Positions 22,074 through 37,313 of a DNA stretch of 64,000 bases are shown here, piece by piece. The first letter of the stretch is position 1; each line of letters opens with the position of its first letter. Origin of the DNA: Adiantum capillus-veneris (Eukaryota > Streptophyta > Polypodiopsida > Polypodiales > Pteridaceae); the NCBI GenBank assembly GCA_014529385.2, contig CM043963.1, positions 102,840,912-102,904,911 on the forward strand, in the 5' to 3' direction. Below the pieces are notes generated by a model. That model did not search any database. It worked only from the letters and a program-made list of their open reading frames with translations, and was not told where the DNA came from. Made by a program: the position numbers and the translations under genes.

Positions 22074-22450
22074 TGTCATAATAACTAATATCTAAATCTC
22101 CTAAATGATTTTCTCATGTTAAACTGATCATTTAATATGGGGAAGTGCCAGGGGGGAGAAAAAGCTAAAATATTGGTTAAGCTGGCAGATCGGCCACAAT
22201 AGGGATCCAAAAGAGGAAAAATAGGGATCCAAAGGCGGAGCCATCTGCAAAAGAGCAATGTGCAACAATGGGCTTTAAAGACCGTAAGGTTCAGCCCATT
22301 AAGACTTCCAAAATGCTAAGGTTCCAAAATTCAAAGGTTGTGTCCAATGGTCAAAGCTTAGTTAAATTGGATGCTAAGTGTGTGCACCAAAAAAGTCTTC
22401 ACAACTTCTACAAAGGAGGGAACGAGCCTTGCAAGTAGGGAATGAGAGAG

Positions 22451-22505
<55 letters not shown>

Positions 22506-23714
22506 CACAAGCCTCCTTTACACAAAGGGAATGAGGGACACATGTCAGCTCCCTAGCCCAGATGCCCACAAGGTGTACTCAAATCCTATTGGATGGCCAT
22601 GGAGGTGGACCAATGAGAATTAGGCTAGAGTAAACTAGTTTAATTAATTTAAAAACGCTTAATAGAAGAACCAATAATAATTAAGCTCTCTAGAAGACTA
22701 TTGGACAGTCTCCCAAGGGGTCTAATGAGCATTCAGCAGCTCAATGGCTTGCCTGATTCCTATTGGCCAAGAGACAAAGGGGTCTAATGAGAGTTTAGTT
22801 GCATTAATTAATTACCTAAAGCTCTCACAAAAGGGGAAGGGGGACACATGTCAGAAGACTATCACTTATGCTCCTAAAATCTTATTGGCTAAGCCTGGAG
22901 AGGTCCAATGGGGTGTCAACAAGAGGAAATAGCATGAGGGGTCGACCAAGAGAGAGAGGGGGCTAATTTTCTCAAGTCATTACTCCACACACACTCACAC
23001 TAGCTCATGTGTGAAGCAAGAAGACTCTCTCTCTCCTTCTCAAGCTTTAATGGAAAGCTTATCACCTACTTCAAGCTTGTTAGAAGGGAGGCCTACACCA
23101 ACAACTCTTGGCTTTGTGATGCAAATCCAACCAAGAGCCAAGCTTCAATGCATGCTCATCTCCTCTACCATGCTAATTACTAAGCTATGCTATGCTAATA
23201 TGAGTGATTATGTGAGGAGATGTACATCTTTCTCGTAAGACTACTCTTTCTTCCTCTCAATCTACTCTCATACCCCGCTAGCTCTCACCATCTTTGAAGG
23301 TGTGTGAGGTCTTGGGTCTGAGACAGTGAGGAAATTGATGTTGTGTTTTATAAGTGTTTTGCTTAGTGCTTGAAGCTTCCATCTTCATTGCACTAGCTAG
23401 TATTGAAGGAACACAAAGAATTGTATTGTAAAATGTCTCTCTTGATGGGAGAAACCATAATACAAAGCCTTTTGGAGGGGGGACCGACTCCATGTAAATC
23501 CGGTCCTCAACTATTGTCAATAGCTTAATTTCTCTCTTTTTTGAAGTGTTTTTCATGCTATCTAACCAGGTGTTATACTTTTCGTTGCTCTTTTCGTTGC
23601 TCTCTCCACCCAAGCACTCTTGTTATGCTCATTAGGAATCTATTCTAATGAAATGCTCACTATGTTCATGCTAATTTCCACTACACAAAAGTTACTAGGC
23701 CATTAAATGTTACA
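22074..23714 (+). repeat. 3' LTR of the chromovirus
   Basis: The LTR is 1641 bp, collinear with 14746-16405. It has a longer (CA)n run (about 22453-22499) but lacks the long (CT)n/poly-C stretch of the 5' copy, so these microsatellites changed after insertion. Confidence 0.92.
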
Positions 23715-24383
23715 AAGTGATACCGAAGTCACGGAAGCCAATGTTGAAAATATCAGTGCAAAGCCGCCAATGTGAGGCCTTCAATGCAAAACTGCTAATG
23801 CAAAGGATGTTGAAGAGGGATGACGTCTATGCATGTGTATATGTGTGTTATGCACAACTAAAGGCTTTCTTGATTTGCTACACCTCCTTGTCAAAGCCAT
23901 CCAATTTGCCACACTTCTTTCCCAAAGCCGTCTCGTGAAGCCACCCAAGCTCACACATACTTGTGTGTGGCGAGCGCACAAAAGCTCCAAAAGATTCAAT
24001 TTCAAAAACCTTTCTCCCTTTCAAAGCTTCCCTTGCTTATTTTGCAAAGCAGTGAACCTAAGCAATGTACCTTAGGTTTACGGTTCCTTAAAAAACGCTT
24101 CAACCTACGATTTCTATTTTTGCACAGATCCAAAAAGCCTCCCCTTTTTTTCCTTTTGAATTTACTAAGGTTGAAGCCTTTTGCAACCTTTGCAATCCAA
24201 AGCCTCCAAGACTTTGCTTAAGCCAAAGTCTCCCTTTCTCCATTTGCTAGCTTCAAGATTTGATTTTTTTTGCACATAACTTATTTTTTTTAAAACTTCT
24301 TCGGTTTTCTCCAAAGTTGTGGTCATCGCACACGCAAGAGGAGGGAAGCGAGAGCTATGCCAACATCATGCTCTAATAACAAT

Positions 24384-24846
24384 TGTGAGAAAGAGAAGAA
24401 GAGAAATTTGTGGAAAATAGCGCACTGTACTAATGTGTGTTACTTTTATTCATTATATGTATAAAAGGTTAGTAAGTTAGTGTGTAGGATGCTAGTCAGG
24501 TGGGCGGCTATAGGTCTTTCCCCCTGCGTGCATGCAAGAAGGGGAAGAAGAAGGGGAAAGAAATTTGAGGAAAATAGCACACAGTGCTAATGTGTGTGTT
24601 ATCTTTATTCATGATCTACTAACATAATATGGCGGAAGGGAGAGCTCTTTACACGTGTCACAATCTACGACCTGAAGACTAAAGTCCAAAAATAAAAAAA
24701 ACCCCTTTACATGCGATAAAGAGTGAGAGAGGGAGGAGAGAGAGAGGCCGCCGAAAGCGGCCGGCCGTACTAGTATGTATAAAGGGTTAGTAAGTTAGTG
24801 TGTAAGATGTTAGTCACGTGGGCGGCCACAGGTCTTTACCGCTACA
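24384..24846 (-). mobile_element. Tandem copia LTR fragments, minus orientation
   Basis: Segments at 24384-24530, 24541-24616 and 24772-24846 match the copia LTR at 8480-8690. Shared motifs include AAAGGGTTAGTAAGTTAGTG and the terminal GCTACA (TGTAGC on the minus strand). On the minus strand, CTCACA at the end of the first copy is followed one base later by TTGTTATTAGAGCATG, a decayed tRNA-iMet primer site. The second copy is split by about 155 bp of unrelated GA-rich sequence (about 24617-24771). Confidence 0.7.
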
Positions 24847-26332
24847 TGATAGACTACAACCCAATCGGGTATCTGTACTTGAGATACAAAGAAATAATAA
24901 GGAAAAGGTTGAAACTATCTTTGACTCCATCTAGGTGTATAAAGTGAAAGTTATTGACAAGTATGTTGATAGCTGACCTTCCGCCTTCACAATCGAGCTT
25001 GGTTACTTAAGGCTTTACTACATGGCAAGAGCCCTTTGTTATGGAGTTAAGTCTTGAAGGTCCAAAAGAGAATCCTTTGGCTTAGTTAAAATGGGGAAAC
25101 TTAACCACTAAATGAGAAAAGCGTCAATCCAAAGCTTTCAAGCTTTATTATCTTTGTGGTGAGAGTCATAGCGTGGCCAAGCCAGAATAGTTCAGCTACA
25201 TAAGAGTATTCTTTATGCTTGAGTAGGTGAGCATTAAAGTCAATTTTTTTGTTTTAGTGATGCAGTGGAGCAAGTAGAGTCTAATGCTACAAGCAAATAG
25301 CGATGCGCAAATAGCGATACGATAACATAATACATAATGCTTGAGTAGGTGAGCATTAGAGTCAAAATTTTTGTTTTAGCGATGTAGTGGAGCAAGTAGA
25401 GTCTAATGCTACAAGCAAATAGCGATACGATAGCATAATACTTTGTATCACTATTTAATCCAGAATAGTTGAGCTACTTAAGTGTATCCTTGATGCTTGA
25501 GTAGGTGAGCATTAGAGTCAAAATCTTGTTTTAGTGATGTAGTGGAGCATGTAGAGTCTAATGCTAAGTGGATAGTGATATGATAACACAACACTTTGAT
25601 GCCAAAAAATCTTCATAATAGAGTACACTTATCTTTCAACATGCCAATCAATCATTTCTTTTAGCACACCATATTGATTTTCATGGGTTTTTGCGTACGG
25701 ATATAGGGTGCCTCAGTATGGGGCATGCAGCTTAGGCACTTTTCTTTCTTCTTTGTTCTCCACCCATGCACACACTATGTAGACCAAATAGTCAACGTGG
25801 CATCGGCTCAGCTCCCGACTAGCTAGAAAACCCCAACCCCTTTACACACTTTCACACTTTTCAAGGTATCTAGGACCGACCAAAAGTTATAAAATTTATC
25901 CAAAAATTTGATGTCATTTTCAATAATGATTCCTACACCAAAGAGTATGAACTTTCTCGAGTTGTCGGTTTTTTCAAAGAAAATTCTTTTGCAATGATGG
26001 AATGCCCTCTAGCTAAACCTTCATGCTTAAAAGAATTGGGCATAATTTAAAACCGATTTTGCTAAGAGTTATCTCAATTGTGCTTCTAAATTGAAGATTC
26101 TCCTTGCTTGAACCAATCTATGATGTATTCTATTGAAACCCTTGATGACTACAATAAAAAAGTAATGGATGCTTATCTGTTTGCTTCAATTTTCAAAGAA
26201 CTTTCGGTGTTAGAAGGGATATTCAAATCATGAATGAACTCTCTAGAAACTAATGACATGAGTAGGGATGTCATAGTTGTTGTCCAGGCTATGCATGATA
26301 AAAGTGATAATCTTATTCTTTCTATTTGGACA
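24847..26332. other. Non-coding stretch with a three-copy tandem repeat
   Basis: No gene was recognised. An imperfect tandem repeat occupies about 25182-25600. The rest is AT-rich with no domain signal in any frame. Confidence 0.6.
25182..25600. repeat. Three-copy imperfect tandem repeat
   Basis: The motif GCTTGAGTAGGTGAGCATTA begins at 25217, 25339 and 25495. Each is followed by GTGGAGCA(A/T)GTAGAGTCTAATGCT about 50 bp later. Copies one and three share a CCAGAATAGTT lead-in (25182 and 25461) that copy two lacks. Confidence 0.85.
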
Positions 26333-26701
26333 TGTTGGGATTTCATGCCAACTAGGCCAAACACCCACTAGCCCATCACTAACATAATTTACTTATTGGT
26401 TTAACAAAACAATAAGTAAGGGATGAGGATTCTTCTCATCTTGCACTCCACCACTTGTTGTGTGTGTCTTCTCCTTCCCGTACTCACTATACACATGCTT
26501 TGCATACACTCACATGTGGCATCAGAGTTGTGGTGATGGTGGCTCTTCCACCTCTCGCATCTGTGTGAGCTCCCTCTATTCGAAAAACTAAGACTTGGGT
26601 GGATTAATATTGTGTGCATAGAGAATTAGAACTTTGAGTGAGCTCTACAACACACAATGATCAGAGTAGAGAGAAAAGAGGGCTCTTGGAGAGCTCACAT
26701 C

Positions 26702-26742
<41 letters not shown>

Positions 26743-27745
26743 GAAATTCTCATCTACGTCATGCGCATTGTGTGCATGCAATTTCTGGCCACATTTTTGT
26801 TCCGATTGTTGCTGCAAATTTCTTGTTGTGTTGGAAGCATTTTGAGCAAGTCTTCTTAGATTTCCCCCCCTTTCAAAGTCATTTTTGCTCTCGAAATCTC
26901 CATTTGAGTAGCACATCAAAAGATAGTCTCCACTGGATGTTTTTGGCATCAGCTTTGATTCTCAACACTTCTCAAGTTATGACTTCGATTCGACTTTTGA
27001 CCATCGACATCCTTACATCCATTGATTTTTGCCATCCCTCGTGTCCTTACCATCAACTATCTACCTCCAACAATTGTCATATGGCATTGAAATCACACTT
27101 GCATGTATCTTTTATATCGACTCCCCTACGTTCTCTTTTGGCATACACACGCTCTCCCACATCAACAAGAGAGTGCCAGAGTTTGTTTGAGGAGTAACAT
27201 GTTGTAATCTTATAGTGGGAGTGTAATTTTTGCTTTCATAGAGTCTCTAAGAGATTGTTTTTCTAAGCAAATTTCCAAGAGGCATATTTTTTTGCATCTG
27301 CATCACCAGTGGTGTTAGCGTTGGAGTTTCAATCGATGTCTTCACTCTGATCAAAGTGTAGATTTTGGCGATGACTTTACAAATAGATTTTATTTGCCAA
27401 GGACAACTACTTTTGCATACATAGGTGTGTTGTGCTCTCTATGCATGTTGAGAGCGGTTTATATTGTTGTATGAGCTTATTGGCACTCATGTATACACTT
27501 GTGGGTTCTCATTGAGAGATCATAGATCTTGATTTTTTCAGATTATCAGCCACTTTGAACACATGGATTACAAGCTAGATATAAGCACAATATTTTCACA
27601 AGAAATGTGGTAGTGCTTTTGGCAGCAGTTTCATTGTGAGATGTTATGCATTGACAAAGGCATTGTTTTGGGCACTTGAGTGTTAAGAGTGTCATTGAGC
27701 TCTTTTGAGAGTAGATATCTCCGGAGGGATTTGGTCTACTCATTA
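26333..27745 (+). mobile_element. Copia-type LTR, primer site and leader (truncated element)
   Basis: A putative LTR runs from TGTTGGGATTTCATGCC at 26333 to CTCACA at 26514, about 182 bp. TGGCATCAGAGTT at 26517-26529 is a tRNA-iMet-type primer site with one change. The following leader contains a (GA)n run (26705-26740). From about 27300 it resembles 13150-13480. No gag or pol follows; the similarity ends near 27745. Confidence 0.6.
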
Positions 27746-29915
27746 GAAAAAGTTTGGAATCCCCATGGGCCTTGTAAGGATCCCTAATCTCAAGGGATTA
27801 GATCCTAAGCTGCTAGTACTTTAGGGGACATCCAAACCCACTAGTAGGCTATATGGTGGTTTTGGGGCTCATAAATGAGGGAATTGACTTGCCAAACTTG
27901 AGTTTAAAAATCTGAAAACTCGAACAGGAACTTTGTCTTTTGCACTTCCAAAAAAAAAACGTCATCAAAATTGTGGGTTTATGGGAAATGAAAATTGAAG
28001 CATACGATTGGCCAATGCAAGTTTTAAAGGGAATTTGTTCAATTTCTAAAGGTGGAATTTTGGAAATAACGGTTCTTCTCTTGAATGAGTTTGCAACAAA
28101 ATCGGGCCTGCGCCGGTACGTTGAAATGGAGGATCGAAGGAGAATCTTCGTATGCTGTTGTATTAACTCTGGCGGAGCATAACTGTGGGGTAGCATGCAG
28201 CTTGGGCTACGCCCATTGGAGCAAAAACGAGTTCCTTGAATTTCTGGAGCAAGCGGCACATAGACCTGCCACCATACAATGCAAGACCTGCAAGCATTCG
28301 GCGCACACAATTGCTTTTTGATTAAGATTTGAAATAGTCGAATAAGCATATGCCAAGTGGCTTTTATGTAAGGTCTCCGACCCGGAGCTAAAAGAGCACC
28401 ATTGTACCATGAAATGAACATAATGGAAAAAGTTACTATTTTTAGTAGTTTTCCGAATTCTGTCAGTGCCATGATGTTTAGAATGTTTTAAAGCTTCAAA
28501 ATGTGAATTAAAATAATTTGTGTAAAAACATTCCAAAAATAGTAAGTTTTTGGTCACCCGACCCGTCCAGTCTTGACCGTCTCGAAAAACTGCACCCGTA
28601 CCCCAAATTTGAAAAAAATGCATTTTTGGACCCCGGGGGCTGCTAAATATGGCAGGTACTCGGACCAATATGCTTTAGTTAGAGCTTAGTATAGCAATTT
28701 AATGGCATTAAAATCCTACTCGTATGGGCCGTTTTAGCCTAAAACCAATTTTTCCTAAAGTTGTGCGGGGAGGCACCGGGGCTCGAGGCTGTGCGGGAGC
28801 AGGTTCAAGGCCACTCTGAGCCGGCTTTAGCAGCTAGGGGGCACCCTCTTGTCTTGTGGGAGTTGTGGGAGAGTTTCCAAGCTTGAGAGTGAGTGTGAGA
28901 GCCAGCTAGACTAGCTAACTGGACACTTGGTGGGTAGGCAACTAGACTTGCCAATGCATTAATTGAATGCTCACTCAGATGCTTATAGCAACCCAAATCG
29001 ATTTTCAGCCTTGAGGAGCCTATTTAAAGGTGTGCTCTCTCTCTCACACACACATGCTCACACACACACCCAATACACACACACCTACACACACCTTGGG
29101 GAGGTGCTGCTGGCACACACAGTTTTTGAAGGAGAAGCAAGGAGGGAGGTGCTGCCAAAATTCTCATCTTGAGAACTCATTTGGATCAGAAAATCAAGAG
29201 GATTCTCAGCCCCTGATCATGGTAATCATGGTTTAATTCGTGCTCTTCTTAATTCTCTTCATTATTCTCCAAATTCCTCGTCTACTATGCTTAATTCTAG
29301 CTATAATTCCCAATAGCTGCTCTCTAATTTACATAGTTATATTCCATTACATAATCATCATCCAATTAGCTAATTTGTGTAGCCATTCATCACTCTAATC
29401 AATGATTAATACATGATCAGGAGAGATTTCTCTCTCTAGGCAGCATAGTAATTAATTGTCAAGCCGGTAATGATGTAGATTTGATGAATTCCTTTCTTTT
29501 ACCACTCAATATTGTTGTATCTAAGTTAGATTCAATTTTCCCATACATTAAGATGTGATTAAGAAAAAATTAATCCATCATTAAGCCACTAAGAAGAGAA
29601 TTTTCTCTCACCTATGCATGCGGTAATTTTGCATTTTTCTAATTGCACTAGGAAAGTGATTGAACTTGTTTAATTCATCTCTCTTGTAAGTTAAGTAGTA
29701 AAATTCTGAATCATCTGAGCCAAGTAATTAACCTTAGAGCCGGTTCCCATAGGGCAAGTGAAGTATTATCCATAAAATTGCTAGGTCTCGAAGGAAAAGT
29801 CTAACCCTCTTGCATAAGGAGGATTGTTCAATGATTCTAATGTGCCATTTGGATTGTTATGATGCTCTCGGACTTTAGCTCTTTTCTTCAAGTTTATCAT
29901 TTAAAGTAGTGAGTA
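27746..29915. other. Unclassified repeat-like region with a TATA-like motif
   Basis: No protein domain was recognised. CTATTTAAAGGTGTG (29007-29021) followed by CT and CA runs (29036-29092) resembles an LTR promoter and leader. It precedes the gag-like start at 29921, so this may be the 5' LTR and leader of a gypsy-type element. Boundaries could not be set. Confidence 0.35.
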
Positions 29916-29920
29916 TAAAA

Positions 29921-30060
29921 TGGCTCCGGTTAAGAGAACTCGCTTCGGAGGTGCCCACGATCGCGAGGCGGGGACGAGCAATGTGAATGGAAAAGGAAAA
30001 GCTCCCATGGACGACTAAGCACCGGCCATCTCACGGGCCATTGACGAAGAAATGGAAGAG
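29921..30060 (+). pseudogene. Short gag-like N-terminus, possibly of a gypsy element
   Basis: An ATG at 29921 opens MAPVKRTRFGGAHDREAG, running to an in-frame TAA near 30018, after which a similar composition continues (ISRAIDEEMEE) to a GTAAAT. The basic, low-complexity start resembles gypsy gag N-termini, but no diagnostic motif is present. It could also be a chance frame. Confidence 0.3.
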
Positions 30061-30356
30061 GTAAATCACAATTTCATTCAAGTTGTTTAATTTAACATTG
30101 CACACGTTTAGCTAGGAAAGAACATATCCCCAAACAAGTTGGAGAAATCCGACGAAAACTTCGGCATTCGAATTCATTTGTATATTAAAGTCTAAAGTAG
30201 GAAAGAATGATTGATGGATATACTGTTTGAAATAGGAAAGAATGTCTGCTAGGGAAAATTTAGCTCGGCATGTTCATTTCTATTTCCAATGTTGATACTA
30301 GTCCGAACCCCCTCCCGATCACAGGGGGCAGAGTTCCTGGTTAAGGGTTCTTGAAT

Positions 30357-30440
30357 CCACGTCTATTGGTTAAGCGGTGGATACCCACGTCTGCTGGTTA
30401 AGCGGTGGGAACCCACGTCTGCTGGTTAAGCGGTGGGAAT
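30357..30440. repeat. Three perfect-length 28-bp tandem repeats
   Basis: Units at 30357-30384, 30385-30412 and 30413-30440 each read CCACGTCT(A/G)(T/C)TGGTTAAGCGGTGG plus a short tail. A decayed relative may follow at 30451-30475. Confidence 0.9.
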
Positions 30441-30521
30441 GTCCATGTCGTGCTTTCTATGCGGTGGACATACCTAGTTGTATGGGCAGCTAGGCGACAA
30501 CGGGAGGAGTAAACTCTCGCT

Positions 30522-31147
30522 GGAGGGGGGATGTTGTACCTCCAAAACATTGGAATTTTAATGAATAAGTTTGAGTATAATTTTTACTAGAACTCTGTCT
30601 TGGTGCCGCTTTGCAATACTGATTGAAGGGCTGTCTTAACGAACATTGTGATTCGGAATCTAATCAAGGAATTTTTATGTTGAACAATCATTGTGGTAGT
30701 AATTAGGACACACAAGGAAGTGTGAGTGTGGGGGTGGAAAGTGGGGGCTTGGCTCAGGTTGCCAATGCCTCTGAGAAGGGTGGACCCGATTGGTCGGGAA
30801 CTCTCTGTCCCCATAGTGTTTAAATCGATACTAGTGATACTCATTGCCCCTAAAGCGGCGAAGTCTCAAGTGTACGTGCCTCTGAAACATGGGAAAAAAG
30901 ACACTCGGGGTTTCTCTCCTCTTGGAAGGTGGGTCTTAGGATCGCTAGATAGTTTAAGTACGCTTCCCCTGCAAGGTGGAGCTAGATCTCATTGCTAGTA
31001 GGCTCGAACTCGACTCACTTTGTGATGAGAGATCGTCCGGGCTAGCTGAACCCTGAACCACTTTGTTTGCTTCCGTTATAGATCTAGTGGCCACCAGGTT
31101 CACCATCAGATCCGCCGTTTGATACGGCAGGGTGGGGACCTCACATT
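30522..31147 (+). mobile_element. Candidate LTR preceded by a polypurine tract
   Basis: GGAGGGGGGA (30522-30531) directly precedes TGTTGTACCTCC (30532), the arrangement expected at the start of a 3' [18 protein letters not shown] near 31133-31147 is a possible end. No second copy exists in the window, so the assignment is tentative. Confidence 0.35.
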
Positions 31148-31429
31148 TTACGCCCCCTTCTTATTAACTCAGACTTACTCGATTGTTTCAAAAACCATAC
31201 CCTCTTTAAAGCTTTGATGCGCCTTCACCTTTTTGTGGACCTCACTCTTGGCTCACGGCCAACAACAAGCTGTTTTGTACACACAAGAAACCATTTTAGC
31301 TTGTAAATTGGTGGGTTTGCTCTCACCAAACCACTAGACTCGGAGGGGACAACATGACACACCTATGCATCTCTAGGCACTAGGTGATATCCCAACCCTC
31401 TCCTCATTGGCTAGGTTTTAATCACCCCT

Positions 31430-32265
31430 TAATCAAAGAGGCCCATCTAGAGTCCAAACTTTTCCTAATGTGCTTGCATCATTTTTTGTCACTTGTTTGT
31501 GTGCAATTCTTTCCTCATGTAAGTTCAATTGCGAACACTACCTATTGTATATCGTGTGGAGCCATTTTTGGAGGCTTTTTGGCCCTTTCTAAAACTATGG
31601 CTAGTGTCGTGTCTGCTTAGCCTTTTAACACCATATTAGCGATTTTGGGAATTTTCTAATTGTCACTTTCAAAACGAGCGTAAGATTTGACCAGATGGCC
31701 TAATCTTAACCAAAGTTTTGAGACCATGGCTCAAAAGAGCTTTTCAAGTATTACCTTGTGGAAGGAGTTGGCCTTAAAAATAGCTTGAGATTTGTCCATA
31801 TGGCCAAATATTTAAGACATTGTTGATTCCCAAATAGGCTATAAAGTCTCAAACTCTCTAATATGCTGTTTTTTGGAGGGTCCCACGTGAGATGTAAGCT
31901 AGGGTATTCTTGAATGTTGAGATATTTTCAATGATACATGTTGTTTGAGTTCCCTATTTTGGTATCCTCACCATTGGCTATGTACAGAGGGGTATAGGTG
32001 CTTTGGTGCCATGTTGGAAATACAATTGTCAGTGAGATTCATAGTTAATGCCCATCTTACATTTTTTTACTTGATATATTACCGAGTTTTCATTGAGATT
32101 TTGTTCTCCATGAAAAGGAGACTCTTTCAAAATCTTTACAATTTTTTTTCCATAAATCCGAAGTTTAATTTTTTGTAATTCCTCTTGGTAGATATGGCTA
32201 GCTCTTTACAGAAAGATAGATATTACATTAAGACGTTTGATGGCACAATATGGGGGCGGTTATGG
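31430..32265 (+). mobile_element. Third copy of the copia leader with the first codons of gag
   Basis: The sequence parallels 13480-14150, including GTGTGGAGCCATTTTTGG-type and GGCTA(A/G)TGTC motifs. It ends in a gag start reading YIKTFDGT at about 32220-32250. Beyond that the similarity stops at a Pro/His-rich low-complexity stretch and CT repeats. Confidence 0.6.
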
Positions 32266-32444
32266 AGCGAGCTTTTTTGTTTCTCATCCCACCACCACTA
32301 CCTCCCATTGCCCTTAGTGCCCATCGGCACCACCACCTTAGCCCACCACTAGTGGTTAGTGGTGCTAGCTTACTACCACCATGTGCATCCCCTACTCCTA
32401 CCACCACCGCCCATTGCCACCACTCCCTTTTGTGGAGTAGCCAA

Positions 32445-34802
<2,358 letters not shown>

Positions 34803-34989
34803 CTCTAGCAGGACCCTAGAGAAACTAAGATATGGCTTGCACATCATATGTATCTTTTAGTGTGAATACGTCCTTGGATGGGGGGATGCCACACAACCAT
34901 TATGGCTCTGTTTAGGTTGGTTTAAGGATGGTCTTTTTCCCAAATTTACTTACCATGTTTAGTTGTTGGCTTCAAATTGCCTTGGTATT

Positions 34990-36691
34990 TGCTGGATTTG
35001 ACCTTTCAACCCAGCCTCTCTCACCTACCTTCTTGTGATAAGAATGATCTCTAAACCCGATAGCTCAATTTTTTTGGAAAATTTCTCACATGACTCTATC
35101 ACACACTTACTTTCCTTCAATGACTGGGTCCTGGTGCTAGCCAACCTTGATGCAAATGAGAAACAAGGACTCAAATATGTACAAAGCAGGGTTGATAACC
35201 TGGCAGTCACAGAACAGGGACAAAAAGATGACTTGGTGTAGTTTTCTTCTTTAGGTGTTGATCTTTCCTACTACCTCAGGAAGCTATGTGGCTTACAACA
35301 GCCTTTACCTCCTCTCAAAACCCCGACTTAGAGAAAACCCCCCAAAGGATTATTCTTTCGCAATCCAGCAGATGTGGAAGCAGTCAAAGGTTTCAAGCAA
35401 GACTTTGCTCTACCAAGAAAGAGTCTTTGATGAACTTGGTCCCTAGGGTTTCTAAGATCTTCTCTTTCCTACCATCCAGACATATTGAAATAGAAGGCAG
35501 GTCACATCAACACCAGTTGTTAAAGCCTTTGTGGCCCCTATTTCCATAGATACTTGGGTATACCTTGCAGGACTCCCAGCTTTCACCAATGAAGATTGCA
35601 AGCTGGACATTATCAAAGGAGAACAATACTTGGACAGAGGAGATGTGATCAAGGCTCCTTTTAGTGTGATTTTTTTGAACTCTAAAAGATGTGCTGTAAT
35701 GGCTCGCATTTATGCTTGTACAAAAGGTACCATGAACTTTGACAAACAGAACAATGATTTCTACTCTGGAGCAATTTGGAACATTTATAAACCATACAGC
35801 AAGTGTGCTTGCAAGTCACTGGATCCCAAGGCAAACTATGAAAGCAACATTCTCTGGTTTGACCACTTAGTGTGGTACATCTATCTTGGGAAGTGATAGT
35901 TTGTGATAGTACATCACTATTGGATGGAAGTATGATCCACCACTGAAGAACTTTGTCTACTCTACTGAGTTCCTCAGTTTTGAGTTTACCCCTAAATGTA
36001 AGTGCTCTAAATTCAAGCAATTTTGTAAAGACTTTGATCATCTTGGATGGCATGTATGCACTAACAATTTGAATATTTTCTCTAATAAGGAGGTGAAAAA
36101 ATTGCTTAGTTGTGGGTTGAACCATATCCCCACCCAACCACTGAATCAACACTTAGCTTTTGCTGCACTACTTGATTGCTTGGCTGACATAGCCAATGTC
36201 CTAACATTGGACAGTCTAACCCTTAACAAATTGTCTGATGGTTTGTTTTCACACTTTTGGACGTGCATTGAAAAAATTCCACCAGGTTGGTTGAGTAATA
36301 AGACTTCATGGCTCTCACCCTATGTTTCACAAATATTTTTTAACTTGAAACAAGACTGGTTCTTTGTTGGAGTAGAGAAAGCACCACACATCCGTACTAT
36401 AATTTTCAAATAGCTTGCAAAAACTACTGCTTTGAGACGACTTGATGGACCAAAATACTGCCAATGAGGTAAGTGAATTTCTCCAAGGAGCACTACAACA
36501 CTTTGGACTAGAGACAAATGGTAACAAAATTCCTATCCTCTTTCCAACTTACAAAAGTCACAAGCACAAGTTTAGATGGATTTGTGATGCATCTAACTGT
36601 ATCATGTTGCAAGCTACATCTATCATCACATGTTGCTTGAATCTCTTTCTTGAGGACTTTTGCACCATCTCTGAAGAAAAATTCTTAAAGG

Positions 36692-36695
<4 letters not shown>
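34990..36695 (+). pseudogene. Broken reverse-transcriptase-like gene, possibly Penelope-like
   Basis: Several plus-strand frames form one protein-like string. It includes FFRNPADVEAVKGFKQDFAL (about 35360-35415) and a globular segment at 35531-35896. A Cys-rich piece, FTPKCKCSKFKQFCKDF, leads to HVCTNNLNIFSNKEVKKLL, then SCGLNHIPTQPLNQ (about 35985-36150). The last piece is ILFPTYKSHKHKFRWICDAS (36538-36597) with a following SIITCCLNLFLEDF. The order of Cys motif, LL..GLN.IPT and a P-T-Y-K-x-H-K...RW block recalls the start of Penelope-like RTs. The catalytic DD motif is not reached: a CT microsatellite cuts the sequence at 36690. Assignment is by motif memory only; an unrelated plant gene remains possible. 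Confidence 0.4.
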
Positions 36696-36961
<266 letters not shown>

Positions 36962-37313
36962 GTGCAGCCATTTTTTGACCTGGTAGACATGAGTTCATTC
37001 TTTGGATCATAACTTCTTCATCCGAAATCTGATTTGGGTTATATATAGCCTCAATCAAAGAGTACCATGTCCTCTACACATTTTTGCAAAGACAAAAATT
37101 TTCAAAGTTATGTGAGGCGTTTCTATAGTAGCATTTTTGCAGTGAACAAGTTTAGGAAAGTTGACTCTCATCTCTTATTTTACATACAATGTCTTCCGGT
37201 ACTCGTAAGGGTTCTTCTTCTTCAACAAGGTCCACAACCATTGTAGAAAATGATCCAAAATCTCTTAAGTGTGAGATAGAAACACAACCACTCAACCAAC
37301 GACATCAAAAACC

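Larger units (their letters stand above)
14746..23714 (+). mobile_element. Ty3/gypsy chromovirus, full-length but inactivated (8969 bp)
   Basis: Two long direct repeats bound the element: 14746-16405 and 22074-23714. Both start TGTCATAATAACTAATAT and end AGGCCATTAAATGTTACA. The flanks are AATTG (14741-14745) and AAGTG (23715-23719), a five-base target duplication with one mismatch. Inside are a tRNA-iMet primer site, gag, protease, RT, RNase H, integrase and a chromodomain in gypsy order. By eye about 14 differences occur in the first 220 bp of the two LTRs, so the insertion is not recent. Frameshifts and stops in gag, RNase H and integrase make it non-autonomous. Confidence 0.93.

Noticed and set aside
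30357-30440. CRISPR array
   Set aside because: The 28-bp repeats are contiguous without spacers, there are only three, and the context is eukaryotic.
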